Assembly (NCBI RefSeq): GCF_000813145.1
Contig: NZ_BAZF01000002.1
Location: forward strand, 62,001-126,000
From: Geobacter sp. OR-1
Lineage (GTDB): Bacteria; Desulfobacterota; Desulfuromonadia; Geobacterales; DSM-12255
Direction: 5' to 3'
Length of the DNA stretch: 64,000 nt
The position numbers and the translations under genes were made by a program. Of this stretch, positions 36,002 to 45,439 are shown piece by piece. The stretch's first letter is position 1, and the number at the start of each line of letters is the position of its first letter. The notes under the pieces were generated by a model that saw only the letters and a program-made list of their open reading frames with translations, was not told where the DNA came from and ran no database searches.

Positions 36002-37332
36002 CCATTGCCCTCCGGAAGTATGAAATAAAACGTGGCGCCTTCCCCTACTCGCCCCTCGGCCCAGACCTGGCCGCCGTGGCGCTCCACAACCCTTTTTACC
36101 GTGGCCAGGCCGATCCCGGTGCCGGGAAACCGTTTGCTGTCATGAAGCCGGGAAAACGGTTTGAAGAGGTTGTCGGCAAACGCCATATCGAACCCGGCGC
36201 CGTTGTCCCGGATAAAAAACCCTTTCCCCCTAACAGTGTCGCACCGGTCGAATATTATCGATGCCGAAGGGGTATCGGCAGTGTATTTCCAGGCATTGCC
36301 CAGAAGGTTTTCGAGCAGGATCCGGATCAACCCGCAATCGCCGTAAGCTGTGAGCCCCGGAGCAATGTGGCACGAGACAGTGCGCTCCGGGTAGATGAGC
36401 CCGAGATCGGCAGCGATTACCAGGGCCAGTTCAGAGAGATCCAAAGAAGTCAGATTGATCTGTCTGTGCGAGATGTTGGCCAGCATCTGGAGAGAATCGA
36501 TCAGCTCTTCCATTCTCTGGCTGGCATCGCAGATCGTGTTGATGAAATAGGCCGAAGGGTCTGCTCCGCCGGGATCGCTGTTTTCCTTCAGATAGTGGGC
36601 GGCCGTGTAGATCACTGTAAGCGGCTTCCTGAGATCGTGGGAAACCGAGTGGGCAAAGGACTCCAGCTCCCGGTTAAGGGATTCGAGAGCAGCGGCCTTT
36701 CTCTTAAGCCTCGCTTCCGACTGCATATGGGAAGAGATGTCCCTGACTACCTCGATGCCGGCAACGATATTGCCGTTTCCATCCCGCAACGGCGAAGCAA
36801 TGATCTCGATATGCGTCGTGGCTGAACCGGCTGGTGTCTGCTTGACCAGCTTGTGAATCCCGCCGTCGTTAAATGCGGCTATTATCGGGCAATCCGGGCA
36901 TGGGGCATCCCCCCCTCCGTATGAGCTGTAACATTGCATCCCGATGAAATTCCCGCCTGACATCTGCCGATGCACATCGTTCTGATACAGGACGTTGAGC
37001 CCGGTATCCTGAATACTTATACCGTCGCCGATTGCGGCCACAATCGCTTCGCTCTTGGCACGCTCTGCGGCAGCCTCTTCCAGGGCCGTCTTTAGCTGGT
37101 GATCGAGCCGGTCGCGCTGGTGGATTACGACGCAGACAAATGCGGTGAACAGCGAGAGAAAGAGCGCGAAGGAAGTCCGGTACCACAACTCCTTCGTAGT
37201 CGGACTGAATAGCTGTTGAGCCAGTTCCCCGCCGTCGAAAAGTATTGAGTCGATAAAGGCATCGGCTCCCCAGAACAGGACAATGCAGCAAAGAGCAATA
37301 AGAATAATGTGTGATTTCTTGAATTCCGGCAT
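35998..37332 (-). CDS. Membrane-bound PAS sensor histidine kinase
   Basis: 444 residues: two membrane helices (about 9-27 and 52-70) enclosing a short periplasmic loop, a coiled segment, a PAS domain (about 95-200), and a HisKA/HATPase core with the phospho-acceptor in FAHSVSHDLRKPL, N-box NLLGNAWKYT, G1 DNGAGFD and G2 GTGIGLATVKRVVERHGG. The PAS domain contains a cysteine group CYSSYGGGDAPCPDCP that could bind metal or sense redox state. No response regulator is adjacent, so it is an orphan kinase here. ATG 37332 follows GGAGAAT. Confidence 0.92.
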   Translation of the reverse strand: MPEFKKSHIILIALCCIVLFWGADAFIDSILFDGGELAQQLFSPTTKELWYRTSFALFLSLFTAFVCVVIHQRDRLDHQLKTALEEAAAERAKSEAIVAAIGDGISIQDTGLNVLYQNDVHRQMSGGNFIGMQCYSSYGGGDAPCPDCPIIAAFNDGGIHKLVKQTPAGSATTHIEIIASPLRDGNGNIVAGIEVVRDISSHMQSEARLKRKAAALESLNRELESFAHSVSHDLRKPLTVIYTAAHYLKENSDPGGADPSAYFINTICDASQRMEELIDSLQMLANISHRQINLTSLDLSELALVIAADLGLIYPERTVSCHIAPGLTAYGDCGLIRILLENLLGNAWKYTADTPSASIIFDRCDTVRGKGFFIRDNGAGFDMAFADNLFKPFSRLHDSKRFPGTGIGLATVKRVVERHGGQVWAEGRVGEGATFYFILPEGNG

Positions 37333-37357
37333 ATTCTCCTGCTAACGATTCATCTAT

Positions 37358-38395
37358 TCAGCTCCCCGGAAGGGAGGGATATCGCGCCCAACGCCCGGCA
37401 ATTACCATGCTGCAGGCAGGGCAGACGTCAGCCGTTATCCTTACTCCGGTCACGCGGAAACCGGTCCGGCAGACCAGGGGGGTCTTGCAACCCGGACAGA
37501 CCGTATCTTCGCGCCCCGTTTCGACGGCATTCCCCTGATATATATACCTAAGTCCCGCCTTCTTCCCGATTTCAGCGGCACGATGCAGGGTTGCCACAGG
37601 CGTCGGCGGCCGGTCGGTCATCAGGTATGTGGGGAAGAATCTGCTGATATGCCACGGCACATCCACTCCGAGTTCGTCGGCGATGAAACGGGTCAATCCT
37701 TCCAGCTCCTCATCGCTATCATTAAGCCCGGTGATCAGCAGAGTCGTCAGTTCAACCCAGATGCCGCGGCGGCAATAATCCCGGATCGTGTCCAGAACCC
37801 CGTCCAGCCCGGCGCCGGCAATCTCGCGGTAAAAGCTGTCGCTGAACCCCTTGAGGTCGATATTGGCGGCATCAAGAACAGGCGCAATGAGATCAAGGGC
37901 ATCAGGGGTAATATACCCGTTGGTGACGAAAACATTGGCCAGCCCGGCCTTGCGGGCCAATCGAGCCGTATCCAGGGCAAATTCAAAAAAGATTGTCGGT
38001 TCGGTATAGGTATACGATATTGACCGGCATCCCGAAGCGATTGCGCTGCTTACAACCTCCTCGGGAGTCCGGAGTACCCCCGGGATCTGCGTAGTCCCCG
38101 GCGGCACCTGCGATATGGTGTAATTTTGGCAATGGCGGCACCTGAAGTTGCACCCGGCTGTTGCAATGGAATAGGTGCTGCTTCCCGGCTGGAAGTGAAA
38201 CAACGGCTTTTTCTCAACCGGGTCGATGCTCTCGGCAACGACTTTTCCGTAGACAAGCGTAACGAGAGTCCCGTCACGATTCTCCCTGACTCCGCAGATC
38301 CCGCGTTTCCCGGCAGCAATGCGGCAGAGATGACGGCAGAGATGGCAACGGACCGCATCGTCATCGACTCTTTCGTAGCAAAGTGCTTCTTGCAT
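37358..38395 (-). CDS. amrS: AmmeMemoRadiSam-system radical SAM enzyme
   Basis: 345-residue radical SAM protein of the widespread AMMECR1/MEMO/radical-SAM trio, whose reaction is not well established. Visible: N-terminal cysteine knuckle RCHLCRHLCRIAAGKRGICGV, cluster motif C-x3-C-x2-C in AGCNFRCRHCQNYTIS, TYTEPTIFFEF, and a C-terminal zinc-like site VCPGCKTPLVC ... VCPACS. I prefer ATG 38395 (MQEALCYER) because AGGGAGG lies 5-12 bases upstream; a GTG two codons earlier is possible. The AMMECR1 and MEMO partners are not in this window. It follows rodA by 33 bases on the same strand. Confidence 0.88.
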   Translation of the reverse strand: MQEALCYERVDDDAVRCHLCRHLCRIAAGKRGICGVRENRDGTLVTLVYGKVVAESIDPVEKKPLFHFQPGSSTYSIATAGCNFRCRHCQNYTISQVPPGTTQIPGVLRTPEEVVSSAIASGCRSISYTYTEPTIFFEFALDTARLARKAGLANVFVTNGYITPDALDLIAPVLDAANIDLKGFSDSFYREIAGAGLDGVLDTIRDYCRRGIWVELTTLLITGLNDSDEELEGLTRFIADELGVDVPWHISRFFPTYLMTDRPPTPVATLHRAAEIGKKAGLRYIYQGNAVETGREDTVCPGCKTPLVCRTGFRVTGVRITADVCPACSMVIAGRWARYPSLPGS

Positions 38396-38428
38396 GCCCA
38401 CCTCCCTAAAGGTATGAAGCCATCCCTT

Positions 38429-39529
38429 TTAGAACATGAAACGCCTCATGCTGATATTGAGCAAAATCGCCACTCCCATCATGGAGGTTATCAGCGAAGT
38501 CCCGCCATAGGAGAGGAACGGAAGCGGCACCCCGACAACCGGAAACAGTCCGACAACCATCCCGATATTGATGACTATATGCCAGAAGATCATGGCGGTC
38601 ACCCCCACGGCCAGGAGACGGCCGAACTGGTCATTGCAGCGGCCGGCAATCTGGAGCCCCCAAAGCACCAGAAACAGATAAAGCATCAACAGGAGTATAC
38701 ACCCCAGCAGCCCCCACTCTTCGGCAAAGACGGAAAATGCGAAATCGGTATGCTGCTCGGGGAGAAATCGGAGCTGGGATTGTGTTCCCTTCATATACCC
38801 CTTGCCCAGAATCCCCCCGGAGCCGACGGCGATCTTGCTCTGGATAAGATGGTAGCCGCTTCCGAGCGGGTCCCGTTCGGGATTGAGGAAGTTTAGTATC
38901 CGGTTTTTCTGATATTCCCGCAAATAGAAGTGCCAGCCCAGGTATATTGCCGGCGCCAGAGCCAACAGCGCTGAGACCAGCAGCTTCCAGCGGATACCGA
39001 CAAAGACCATTATAGAACATGCAACGAGTATGACCAGTATGGCGGTGCCGAGATCGGGCTGCTTCATGATCATCAGGGCAGGCGCACCCAGGAGCATCAG
39101 CGGGTAGGCGATCTCGCGGAAGCTGATGCCGTCAACCGCGTAGTTTTTGCTGAAATATCTGGCAAAGGTCATGATTATTACAATCTTCATCGGTTCAGAC
39201 GGCTGCACGTTCATTATACCCAGATTCAGCCAGCGGGTTGCGCCCATGGTCGTTTTTCCGACCAGCATCACCAATACCAGCAGCACCAGCACAGCGCCAT
39301 AAAACCAGTAGGAAAGATCTTCAAAGATATGATAGTCAATGCTGCAGACGAGCACCATCAGGAGCAGTCCGCCACCGGTCCAGTAAAGCTGCTTGATACA
39401 GAACGGCAGGCCTGTGGCACGATATGATGCGGATGCGCTGTAGATATTCATGATGCCGGCGCCGATGAGAAGCATCACCAGGAAGAAGAATACCCAGTCA
39501 AAGTTTGTGAACAGCCGTCGATCAATCAC
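38429..39529 (-). CDS. rodA: Rod-shape SEDS peptidoglycan polymerase RodA
   Basis: 366 residues, about ten membrane helices. SEDS glycosyltransferase that polymerises lipid II in the elongasome with PBP2. Conserved parts: WLNLGIMNVQPSEPMKI, KQPDLGTAIL (essential Asp), NPERDPLGSGYHLIQSKIAVGSGG, FLPEQHTDFAFSVFAEEWG and LPFLSYGGTSL. Start is GTG, its G being the last base of the mrdA stop TAG (TAGTG), so the two are tightly coupled. Confidence 0.97.
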   Translation of the reverse strand: MIDRRLFTNFDWVFFFLVMLLIGAGIMNIYSASASYRATGLPFCIKQLYWTGGGLLLMVLVCSIDYHIFEDLSYWFYGAVLVLLVLVMLVGKTTMGATRWLNLGIMNVQPSEPMKIVIIMTFARYFSKNYAVDGISFREIAYPLMLLGAPALMIMKQPDLGTAILVILVACSIMVFVGIRWKLLVSALLALAPAIYLGWHFYLREYQKNRILNFLNPERDPLGSGYHLIQSKIAVGSGGILGKGYMKGTQSQLRFLPEQHTDFAFSVFAEEWGLLGCILLLMLYLFLVLWGLQIAGRCNDQFGRLLAVGVTAMIFWHIVINIGMVVGLFPVVGVPLPFLSYGGTSLITSMMGVAILLNISMRRFMF

Positions 39530-41430
39530 TAACGGTCTCCCTCTTTCTGCTCATCTCTGTCAGCGGCATCTTCTGCTTCGTCGCTCTCATCGACCTTTGC
39601 CGCTGGTTTCTTGATAACGCCCTTCTGTTCGAAATACGCCCGTAAAATCGTGCCAGCAATCGGTGCGGCTGCTGCTCCGCCATGCTCGCCATGCTCGATT
39701 ACCACCGAAACCGCCACTTCCGGTTTTTCAAACGGTGCAAAGGCGACAAAAAGGGCATGATCCCGATACTGATAAGCAACTTCCCGCATTTTTGCGTCGC
39801 GCTGCTTGACCACCTGCGACGTCCCGGTCTTGCCGGCAACCTTTACCTCATAGAGCCGGGCCGCTCCGCCGGTTCCGTGCGGCTCGTTCACCACTGCAAG
39901 AAGCCCCTCCTTGACGAGGCGAAAATTCTGCGGCTTGACTGCGGGACGGTATAATACCTCCGGCTTGTACTCCTTCAGGACGCGGCCATCTGGATCAACC
40001 ACGCGTTTAACGAGATGCGGGCGGTATACCGTCCCCTCATTGGCAAGCGCTGCGGTCATTGAAGCAAGCTGTATCGGCGTCATCAGGGTATATCCCTGGC
40101 CTATCGATACCGGCAGCGTCTCGCCGCGAAACCACTTTTTGCCGTACTTCTTCTCTTTCCATTCCGTGGTGGGAATCAGACCGCTTTTTTCGTTCTCCAA
40201 TCCCACCCCTAAAGCGCTGCCAAGCCCGAACCGCCTTGCCATCTCGGCAATCCGGTCAACCCCGACCTTTTCCGAAAGCTGATAAAAATAGACATCGCAC
40301 GACTCGCGCAATGCCCTCTTCAGATCGACTGTGCCATGCCCCTTTTTGTCCCAGCATTTGAAGGTATCCTTGCCGACGTCATAGGACCCTTTACAGGTCA
40401 CAGTGGTATGCTCGTCGATCATGCCGCTTTCAAGACCGGCAAGCGCCGTAATAATCTTGAAGGTGGAGCCCGGAGGGTATTGCCCCTTGAGCGCCTTGTT
40501 TTCCAGCGGGTGCCGCTTGTCTTCAAGATAGGATTTCCATACGTCTTGAGGCATTTTACCCGCGAACAGAGAAGGGTCAAACCCGGGGCTGCTCACAAAG
40601 GCAAGAATTTCTCCGGTATCGACCTCCATGACGACCGCTGCGCCGGCCCTATCCCCGAAGGCCTTTTCCGCCGCCTGCTGGACCGCATGATCTATGGTCA
40701 GCACCAGGCTGTTCCCCACTGTCGGCCTGGTCTCACTTAATGTCCTGAGATATCGGCCGCGGGCGTCGACTTCGATCTGCCTGCCGCCGTTGATTCCGTG
40801 AAGGAACTTTTCCCAGCTTCGCTCTAAGCCGTTTTTGCCGACATAATCACCCTGGTTGTATTCGCTGAACTCCTCCTTCTCAAGATCCTGCTCGGTTATT
40901 TCCCCGAGATAGCCAAGAAGATGCGCGGCAAGGATTCCCGAGGGGTACTCTCGTATCGGCTTCATCTCGATGTCTATCCCCGGAAGCCAGAGCTGGTTCT
41001 CTTCCAGGAATTCCAGCTGGTCCCGGCTGATGCCTGAGGCAATGACAATCGGAAAATACTTTGCGCGCCCCTTCCCTTTTTCCCAACGCTGCAGCAGTTC
41101 GTCCCGGTCAAGGCCGAGGTAGCGGGAGAGGGCGGACAACAACGTATCCTTGTCTTTAACCTCCTGGGGCACAATGGCAACGCTGAATGATGGCGTGTTT
41201 CTGACCAGAACCTTACCGTTTCGGTCGAGGATGTTCCCTCTTGAAGCGGCCACGGGAACGAAACGCAATCTGTTGATTTCAGAGAGTTCTTTGAGCCGGT
41301 CTGAGTCAATGACCTGCAGATACCAGAGCCGGGCCGCCAGGATCAGAAAAAAGAATCCGACAATTGCCGCCCCCCAGAGAACTCGCTGACTCCGGTCCCG
41401 GTTGCCGCGGAGATACTGTTGCCCGCTCAC
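39529..41430 (-). CDS. mrdA: Penicillin-binding protein 2
   Basis: Class B transpeptidase for lateral wall synthesis, partner of RodA. 633 residues: N-terminal membrane helix (AAIVGFFFLILAARLWYLQ), dimerisation/pedestal region, then transpeptidase domain with the SxxK serine in PPGSTFKIITAL, SxN in RESCDVYF, and KTGTSQ. Motif SCDVYFYQL is typical of PBP2. The C-terminal tail is very acidic/basic (VDESDEAEDAADRDEQ). GTG start overlaps the mreD stop by four bases. Confidence 0.97.
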   Translation of the reverse strand: MSGQQYLRGNRDRSQRVLWGAAIVGFFFLILAARLWYLQVIDSDRLKELSEINRLRFVPVAASRGNILDRNGKVLVRNTPSFSVAIVPQEVKDKDTLLSALSRYLGLDRDELLQRWEKGKGRAKYFPIVIASGISRDQLEFLEENQLWLPGIDIEMKPIREYPSGILAAHLLGYLGEITEQDLEKEEFSEYNQGDYVGKNGLERSWEKFLHGINGGRQIEVDARGRYLRTLSETRPTVGNSLVLTIDHAVQQAAEKAFGDRAGAAVVMEVDTGEILAFVSSPGFDPSLFAGKMPQDVWKSYLEDKRHPLENKALKGQYPPGSTFKIITALAGLESGMIDEHTTVTCKGSYDVGKDTFKCWDKKGHGTVDLKRALRESCDVYFYQLSEKVGVDRIAEMARRFGLGSALGVGLENEKSGLIPTTEWKEKKYGKKWFRGETLPVSIGQGYTLMTPIQLASMTAALANEGTVYRPHLVKRVVDPDGRVLKEYKPEVLYRPAVKPQNFRLVKEGLLAVVNEPHGTGGAARLYEVKVAGKTGTSQVVKQRDAKMREVAYQYRDHALFVAFAPFEKPEVAVSVVIEHGEHGGAAAAPIAGTILRAYFEQKGVIKKPAAKVDESDEAEDAADRDEQKEGDR

Positions 41431-41915
41431 CCCAGCTCCTCCTTATCCTGTTTGCCGATAAGAGAAAAACAGAGGGATGCGGCCAGGGCGTTAACCAGTC
41501 CTTGAGGGATGAGCGAATACAGCAGGGTTCCGATTATCCCCCCTGCCGAAGAAAACAGGGCCAGCAGAATCAGTTGGGTTATGCCACAGGCCAGGGTTGT
41601 AATAAAAACCGAGAGCGTCATCAGGTAACGGCTGTCGGCATACAGACGATGGGCGATATTGTGCAGGACGATAAAGGTGATCAAATAGGAGATGCCGTTC
41701 AGGCCGAGGTACAATCCGCTTACCGTATCCTGAATCAACCCGAAGAGATATACCAGTGCGGCGCCCCACAGACTTGAAACCGTCAACCCGATCCAGACAA
41801 CTGCAACCAGCAACAGATTCGGTTTGAATGGATCGGCCAGCACAGCGGGGAAAATGGTTATCTGAAAAACAAACGCAACGAAGAATGCTATGGCAGTACG
41901 AACGATATTAGTCAT
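41427..41915 (-). CDS. mreD: Rod shape-determining protein MreD
   Basis: 162-residue inner-membrane protein with five or so hydrophobic helices; small, weakly conserved member of the elongasome that binds MreC. Recognised by context (between mreC and mrdA), size and features such as KPNLLLVAVVWIGL and GLIQDTVSGLYLGLNGISYLI. Overlaps mreC by eight bases and mrdA by four, consistent with a single translational unit. Confidence 0.9.
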   Translation of the reverse strand: MTNIVRTAIAFFVAFVFQITIFPAVLADPFKPNLLLVAVVWIGLTVSSLWGAALVYLFGLIQDTVSGLYLGLNGISYLITFIVLHNIAHRLYADSRYLMTLSVFITTLACGITQLILLALFSSAGGIIGTLLYSLIPQGLVNALAASLCFSLIGKQDKEELG

Positions 41916-42732
41916 TACGTCTCTTCAAGAGGACAAGCACCTCTTCCAGCCTTGAGATCATCACCGAAGGCCGGACCTCAATGGTTTGGAAAATCCCGTA
42001 TTCCCCTTTTTTGACCATGGTAACCTCGCCTATCGGCAAACCCTTGGGGAAGATACCGCCAATCCCTGAGGTGACAACCTGATCGCCAACCTTCACGTCC
42101 TCTTCCCTGATTGCGAATTCCAGTACAAGCCTGCCGCTACCCGCGCCCCGCACCACCCCGCGCGCGCGTGAACGCTGCACAACCGCAGCAATACCGCTTG
42201 AATGGTCGGTAATCAACAGAACCCTGCTGCTGTTGCCGGAGACCTTTATTAACTGCCCGACAACACCGTCGGAAGCAACCACCGGCATCCCTTCCTGAAA
42301 ACCATCGTTCCCACCGCGATCTATCAGCATCGTCTTGAACCATGGGGCACCGTCTTCTCCGATGATTGAAGCGGCTACTGCCGGAATGGGCACTGTCCCT
42401 TTCAATGTCAGAAGCTTTTTCAGCCGTTCGTTTTCGAGCAGCGCGTCCTGCTCGCCGATCAGCCGTCCATTCATAAGCCTGAGCTGTTCAAGTAGTTCCC
42501 TGTTCTGTTTGCGAACGTTTACCAGGGCTGAATAGTCGTTCCATAAGGTTTCAGCTCCGGCAGAAACCTTGGCGCCGAGGCTGAACAGAGGAGAAAACAT
42601 GGTAAGCAGGCCGCGCTCAAAAATATTGGCGTCTTCTCTGTTCTTGAGATTACTGGCAAAAACCAGGAAGGCAGCAAGCAAAACTAGCCCGATAATGAAA
42701 CCTTTCCGGTATTTTTTAATCAATTCCCACAT
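41908..42732 (-). CDS. mreC: Rod shape-determining protein MreC
   Basis: 274 residues: one N-terminal membrane helix (FIIGLVLLAAFLVFASNL), a coiled coil (about 70-110, NVRKQNRELLEQLRLMNGRL) and a periplasmic beta-barrel region with VAASIIGEDGAPWFKTMLIDRG, GVVGQLIKVSGNSSRVLLITD and GGIFPKGLPIGEV. It scaffolds PBP2/RodA with MreB. A strong hairpin (42752-42777) lies just upstream, between it and the sugar genes. The ribosome site is weak. Confidence 0.95.
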   Translation of the reverse strand: MWELIKKYRKGFIIGLVLLAAFLVFASNLKNREDANIFERGLLTMFSPLFSLGAKVSAGAETLWNDYSALVNVRKQNRELLEQLRLMNGRLIGEQDALLENERLKKLLTLKGTVPIPAVAASIIGEDGAPWFKTMLIDRGGNDGFQEGMPVVASDGVVGQLIKVSGNSSRVLLITDHSSGIAAVVQRSRARGVVRGAGSGRLVLEFAIREEDVKVGDQVVTSGIGGIFPKGLPIGEVTMVKKGEYGIFQTIEVRPSVMISRLEEVLVLLKRRND

Positions 42733-42751
42733 GAATTCAGTCCCAAAAGGT

Positions 42752-42777
42752 GAAGGGGAGACAGTAGTCCCCCCTTC
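42752..42777 (-). terminator. Hairpin between sugar cluster and mreC: terminator or attenuator
   Basis: An 11-bp stem (minus strand GAAGGGGGGAC / GTCTCCCCTTC, one G-T pair) with a TACT loop, followed by ACCTTTT. It is strong but the T run is short, so partial termination is the most reasonable reading: it would lower transcription into mreC from the genes upstream. Confidence 0.6.
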
Positions 42778-42820
42778 TAGTCAAACAATTTTCAACTGGT
42801 CCGGAATGGACGGCTCAATG

Positions 42821-43303
42821 TTAGTCCAGGAGGTAAAGCATCTCAGCGGCCTCTTCATGGCGGATCTCGTCAACCGGCGAACGCTTCCCTTCTCCGGCAT
42901 AAAGGCGGTTGGGGGCATTAAAGACAATGCCGTTTTCCTGACCGATGTTTTTATAGGCATGAATGACCCCGGGGGGAACGATAAGCATTACCGGTGCATC
43001 CAGACCGGCATAAATCACCTGGCGCACGCCGAAAGTCGGGGAATCGCCCCTTGAGTCCCAAAGGTAAACCTTGAAATTGGATGGACCGATAAAACAGAAA
43101 TAGTCGGTCTGATCCACATGCTCGTGAGGTCCCCGCGCAACTCCCGGTTGAGTCATGGAAAGGTATGCCATTACCGGCATGAGGCCGCTATCGAGTTCGT
43201 CGGACCGGAACAGTTCCGCAAGCCAGCCGCGTTCATCCAGAAACTTGGTCAAGGGCCGGACAACAACATCATGAATCTTACCTTTACGAAACTGCTCAGA
43301 CAT
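42821..43303 (-). CDS. dTDP-4-dehydrorhamnose 3,5-epimerase family protein
   Basis: 160 residues, cupin fold. Sequence elements [25 protein letters not shown] and [16 protein letters not shown] with [13 protein letters not shown] place it in the RmlC family; it is somewhat shorter than canonical RmlC (about 180). It is encoded with glucose-1-phosphate thymidylyltransferase, whose product leads to this step, but the dehydratase (RmlB) and reductase (RmlD) are not here, so the final sugar may not be rhamnose. ATG 43303 with GGAGGCGGGA in front; start overlaps rfbA by eight bases. Confidence 0.8.
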   Translation of the reverse strand: MSEQFRKGKIHDVVVRPLTKFLDERGWLAELFRSDELDSGLMPVMAYLSMTQPGVARGPHEHVDQTDYFCFIGPSNFKVYLWDSRGDSPTFGVRQVIYAGLDAPVMLIVPPGVIHAYKNIGQENGIVFNAPNRLYAGEGKRSPVDEIRHEEAAEMLYLLD

Positions 43304-44198
43304 TCCCGCCTCCGGCGCCACAAAGATCGGTTTCGTTGTAAACCCGTTGCAGATACTCTCGATAGGATGATTTCGGGGTCTCTTCAATGACCTCGGCCAT
43401 TCTGCGGCAGTCAATAAACCCCATCCTCAGGGCAATTTCTTCCAGGCAAGCAATCTTTAACCCCTGCCGTGCTTCCAGGGTGCCGATGAAATGGCTGGCT
43501 TCAAGAAGGCTTTGGTGGGTTCCGGTATCAAGCCATGCAATGCCGCGACCGAGCTTTTCCACCCTCAGTTCTCCGCGGCGCAGATACTCCAGATTGACAT
43601 CGGTAATTTCAAGTTCTCCCCTGGGTGAGGGCTTGAGGGATTTAGTTATTTCCACGACCTTGTCATCGTAAAGGTACAAACCTGGAACTGCATAATGGGT
43701 CTTGGGCCTGGCCGGCTTTTCCTCGATGCCGATCGCCTTGCCGCCGGCGTCGAACTCCACCACGCCGTAACGTTCCGGGTCGTTGACATAATACCCGAAC
43801 ACCAGCGATCCTTCGGAGAACTCACGCGCCAGGCGATCCAACCCCATCTTGCCGTAGAAGATGTTATCCCCGAGGATCAGCATCACCGGATCACCGGCAA
43901 TAAACTCTTCCCCGACCAAAAACGCCTGGGCAATCCCTTTCGGCTCGGGTTGCACCCGGTACGTCAGCTTTATGCCCCAACGGGAACCGTCCCCCAGGAG
44001 CGTCTGGAACCTCGGGGTATCATGCGGTGTTGATATGATGAGGATATCTTTGACGCCGGCCATCATCATGGTCGCCAGCGGGTAGTATATCATCGGCTTG
44101 TCGTAGACAGGCTGAAGCTGCTTGCTGGCGACAAGGGTAAGAGGGTAAAGCCTGCTGCCGGCACCACCCGCCAAAACTATCCCCTTGGTTATCGACAT
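43296..44198 (-). CDS. rfbA: Glucose-1-phosphate thymidylyltransferase
   Basis: Makes dTDP-glucose, EC 2.7.7.24, the first step toward dTDP-rhamnose and other dTDP-sugars of surface polysaccharide. 300 residues with the nucleotidyl-transferase signature [42 protein letters not shown] and [16 protein letters not shown]. Length and motifs match RmlA closely. ATG follows CCGGAGTAATTAC; the 72 bases upstream separate it from gmhB. Confidence 0.96.
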   Translation of the reverse strand: MSITKGIVLAGGAGSRLYPLTLVASKQLQPVYDKPMIYYPLATMMMAGVKDILIISTPHDTPRFQTLLGDGSRWGIKLTYRVQPEPKGIAQAFLVGEEFIAGDPVMLILGDNIFYGKMGLDRLAREFSEGSLVFGYYVNDPERYGVVEFDAGGKAIGIEEKPARPKTHYAVPGLYLYDDKVVEITKSLKPSPRGELEITDVNLEYLRRGELRVEKLGRGIAWLDTGTHQSLLEASHFIGTLEARQGLKIACLEEIALRMGFIDCRRMAEVIEETPKSSYREYLQRVYNETDLCGAGGGNV

Positions 44199-44270
44199 GT
44201 AATTACTCCGGAAAAATGATTATGAACTGTTGTTATTATCACAGCGCCGCCAAATGCGTCAAACGATAAA

Positions 44271-44873
44271 TCAGACGGTTTCCGACAAGATCGCCTCTGC
44301 TGCAGCAAGCAAATCGCTGAAAACAGCAGTTGCGGCCGGCAGAGACAATTGCTCTGTTGCCCCGTATCCGGTGAGCACCAGAGCAGACCGGCAACCGGCC
44401 GAGTTCCCGGCTTCCAGATCGGCCAGCTTGTCCCCGATCATCCAGGAGCTGCGAAGATCGATACCCAGCTCGCCTGCGGCCTGCTGCAACATCCCGGGGA
44501 GCGGCTTCCGGCAATTGCATGCGATCCGGTACTTCCCGATCCCATTATCAGGGTGATGAGGGCAGAAGTAATAGGCATCGACCCTGGCTCCAACCTGCAC
44601 GAGGAGATGATCCATATAGCGATGCAGGCTCCGGACGTCATCTTCCGTGTAAAAACCTCTGGCAACGCCGGACTGGTTGGTCACCACAACGACTATGAAC
44701 CCGGCCTCACCCAGGATCCGTATCGCCTCGGCCGCTCCGGGGATGAACTCGAACTCCTCCGGACGATGGAGATACTCCTTTTCCACATTGATGGTGCCGT
44801 CACGGTCGATGAACACTGCCCGCCGTTTACCGACTGCTGTATGCCGATCACTGGCCCCAGAGTCCACACTCAC
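44271..44873 (-). CDS. gmhB: D-glycero-beta-D-manno-heptose 1,7-bisphosphate 7-phosphatase
   Basis: HAD-family phosphatase of the ADP-heptose pathway for LPS core. 200 residues: nucleophile motif FIDRDGTINVE, motif II VVTNQSGVAR, the GmhB-type zinc loop with CPHHPDNG ... CNCRKPLPG, and motif IV MIGDKLADLEAG. The GTG start overlaps the gmhA stop by four bases, so isomerase and phosphatase are made together. The bifunctional HldE kinase/adenylyltransferase needed between and after them is not in this window. Confidence 0.93.
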   Translation of the reverse strand: MSVDSGASDRHTAVGKRRAVFIDRDGTINVEKEYLHRPEEFEFIPGAAEAIRILGEAGFIVVVVTNQSGVARGFYTEDDVRSLHRYMDHLLVQVGARVDAYYFCPHHPDNGIGKYRIACNCRKPLPGMLQQAAGELGIDLRSSWMIGDKLADLEAGNSAGCRSALVLTGYGATEQLSLPAATAVFSDLLAAAEAILSETV

Positions 44874-45439
44874 GTAAAGAGCCGTTTTTCCAGCAGATCG
44901 CAGACAATATGGATAATGGTGATATGTCCTTCCTGGATGCGCGGGGTATTGTCACTCGGCACTACAAGGCCGAGATCTACCATGGCTGCGATGGATCCGC
45001 CGTCTCTGCCAAGCAGTCCAACGGTCCGGCAACCGAACCCCTTAGCTGCTTCCAGTGCGATCACGACATTTTCGGAGCTACCGCTGGTCGATATGCCGAC
45101 CACAACATCCCCCGGCCGGGCAAACGCCTCGACCTGACGGGCGAAGACCCGGTCAAAACCATAATCGTTGCCGATTGCGGTAAGTATCGAGGAATCGGTG
45201 GTAAGGGCTATGGCCGGAAGCGCCCTCCGTTCCATCTTGAACCTGCCGACTATTTCCGCGGCAAAATGCTGGGCATCGGCAGCCGAACCGCCGTTTCCCA
45301 TTATGATCAGCTTATTGCCGCCATCAAGCGCTTCGGATAACAGCTCCACAAAACGCTCAATTTCATTTGCCAGGGATGAGGCAATACCGGAAATCACCCG
45401 CCGGTTTTCCTCAAGCTGCCGAGTTATCTCACTTTTCAC
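44870..45439 (-). CDS. gmhA: Sedoheptulose 7-phosphate isomerase
   Basis: First step of ADP-heptose synthesis for LPS, EC 5.3.1.28. 189 residues, SIS fold: MGNGGSAADAQHFAAEIVGRF, LTTDSSILTAIGNDYG, GISTSGSSENVV and the C-terminal EGHITIIHIVCDLLE with the catalytic His. The start is taken as GTG 45439 (VKSEITRQLEE) since GGAGGGGAAA precedes it; the frame is open for another 42 codons upstream but overlaps the preceding gene and has no homology. Confidence 0.95.
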   Translation of the reverse strand: MKSEITRQLEENRRVISGIASSLANEIERFVELLSEALDGGNKLIIMGNGGSAADAQHFAAEIVGRFKMERRALPAIALTTDSSILTAIGNDYGFDRVFARQVEAFARPGDVVVGISTSGSSENVVIALEAAKGFGCRTVGLLGRDGGSIAAMVDLGLVVPSDNTPRIQEGHITIIHIVCDLLEKRLFT

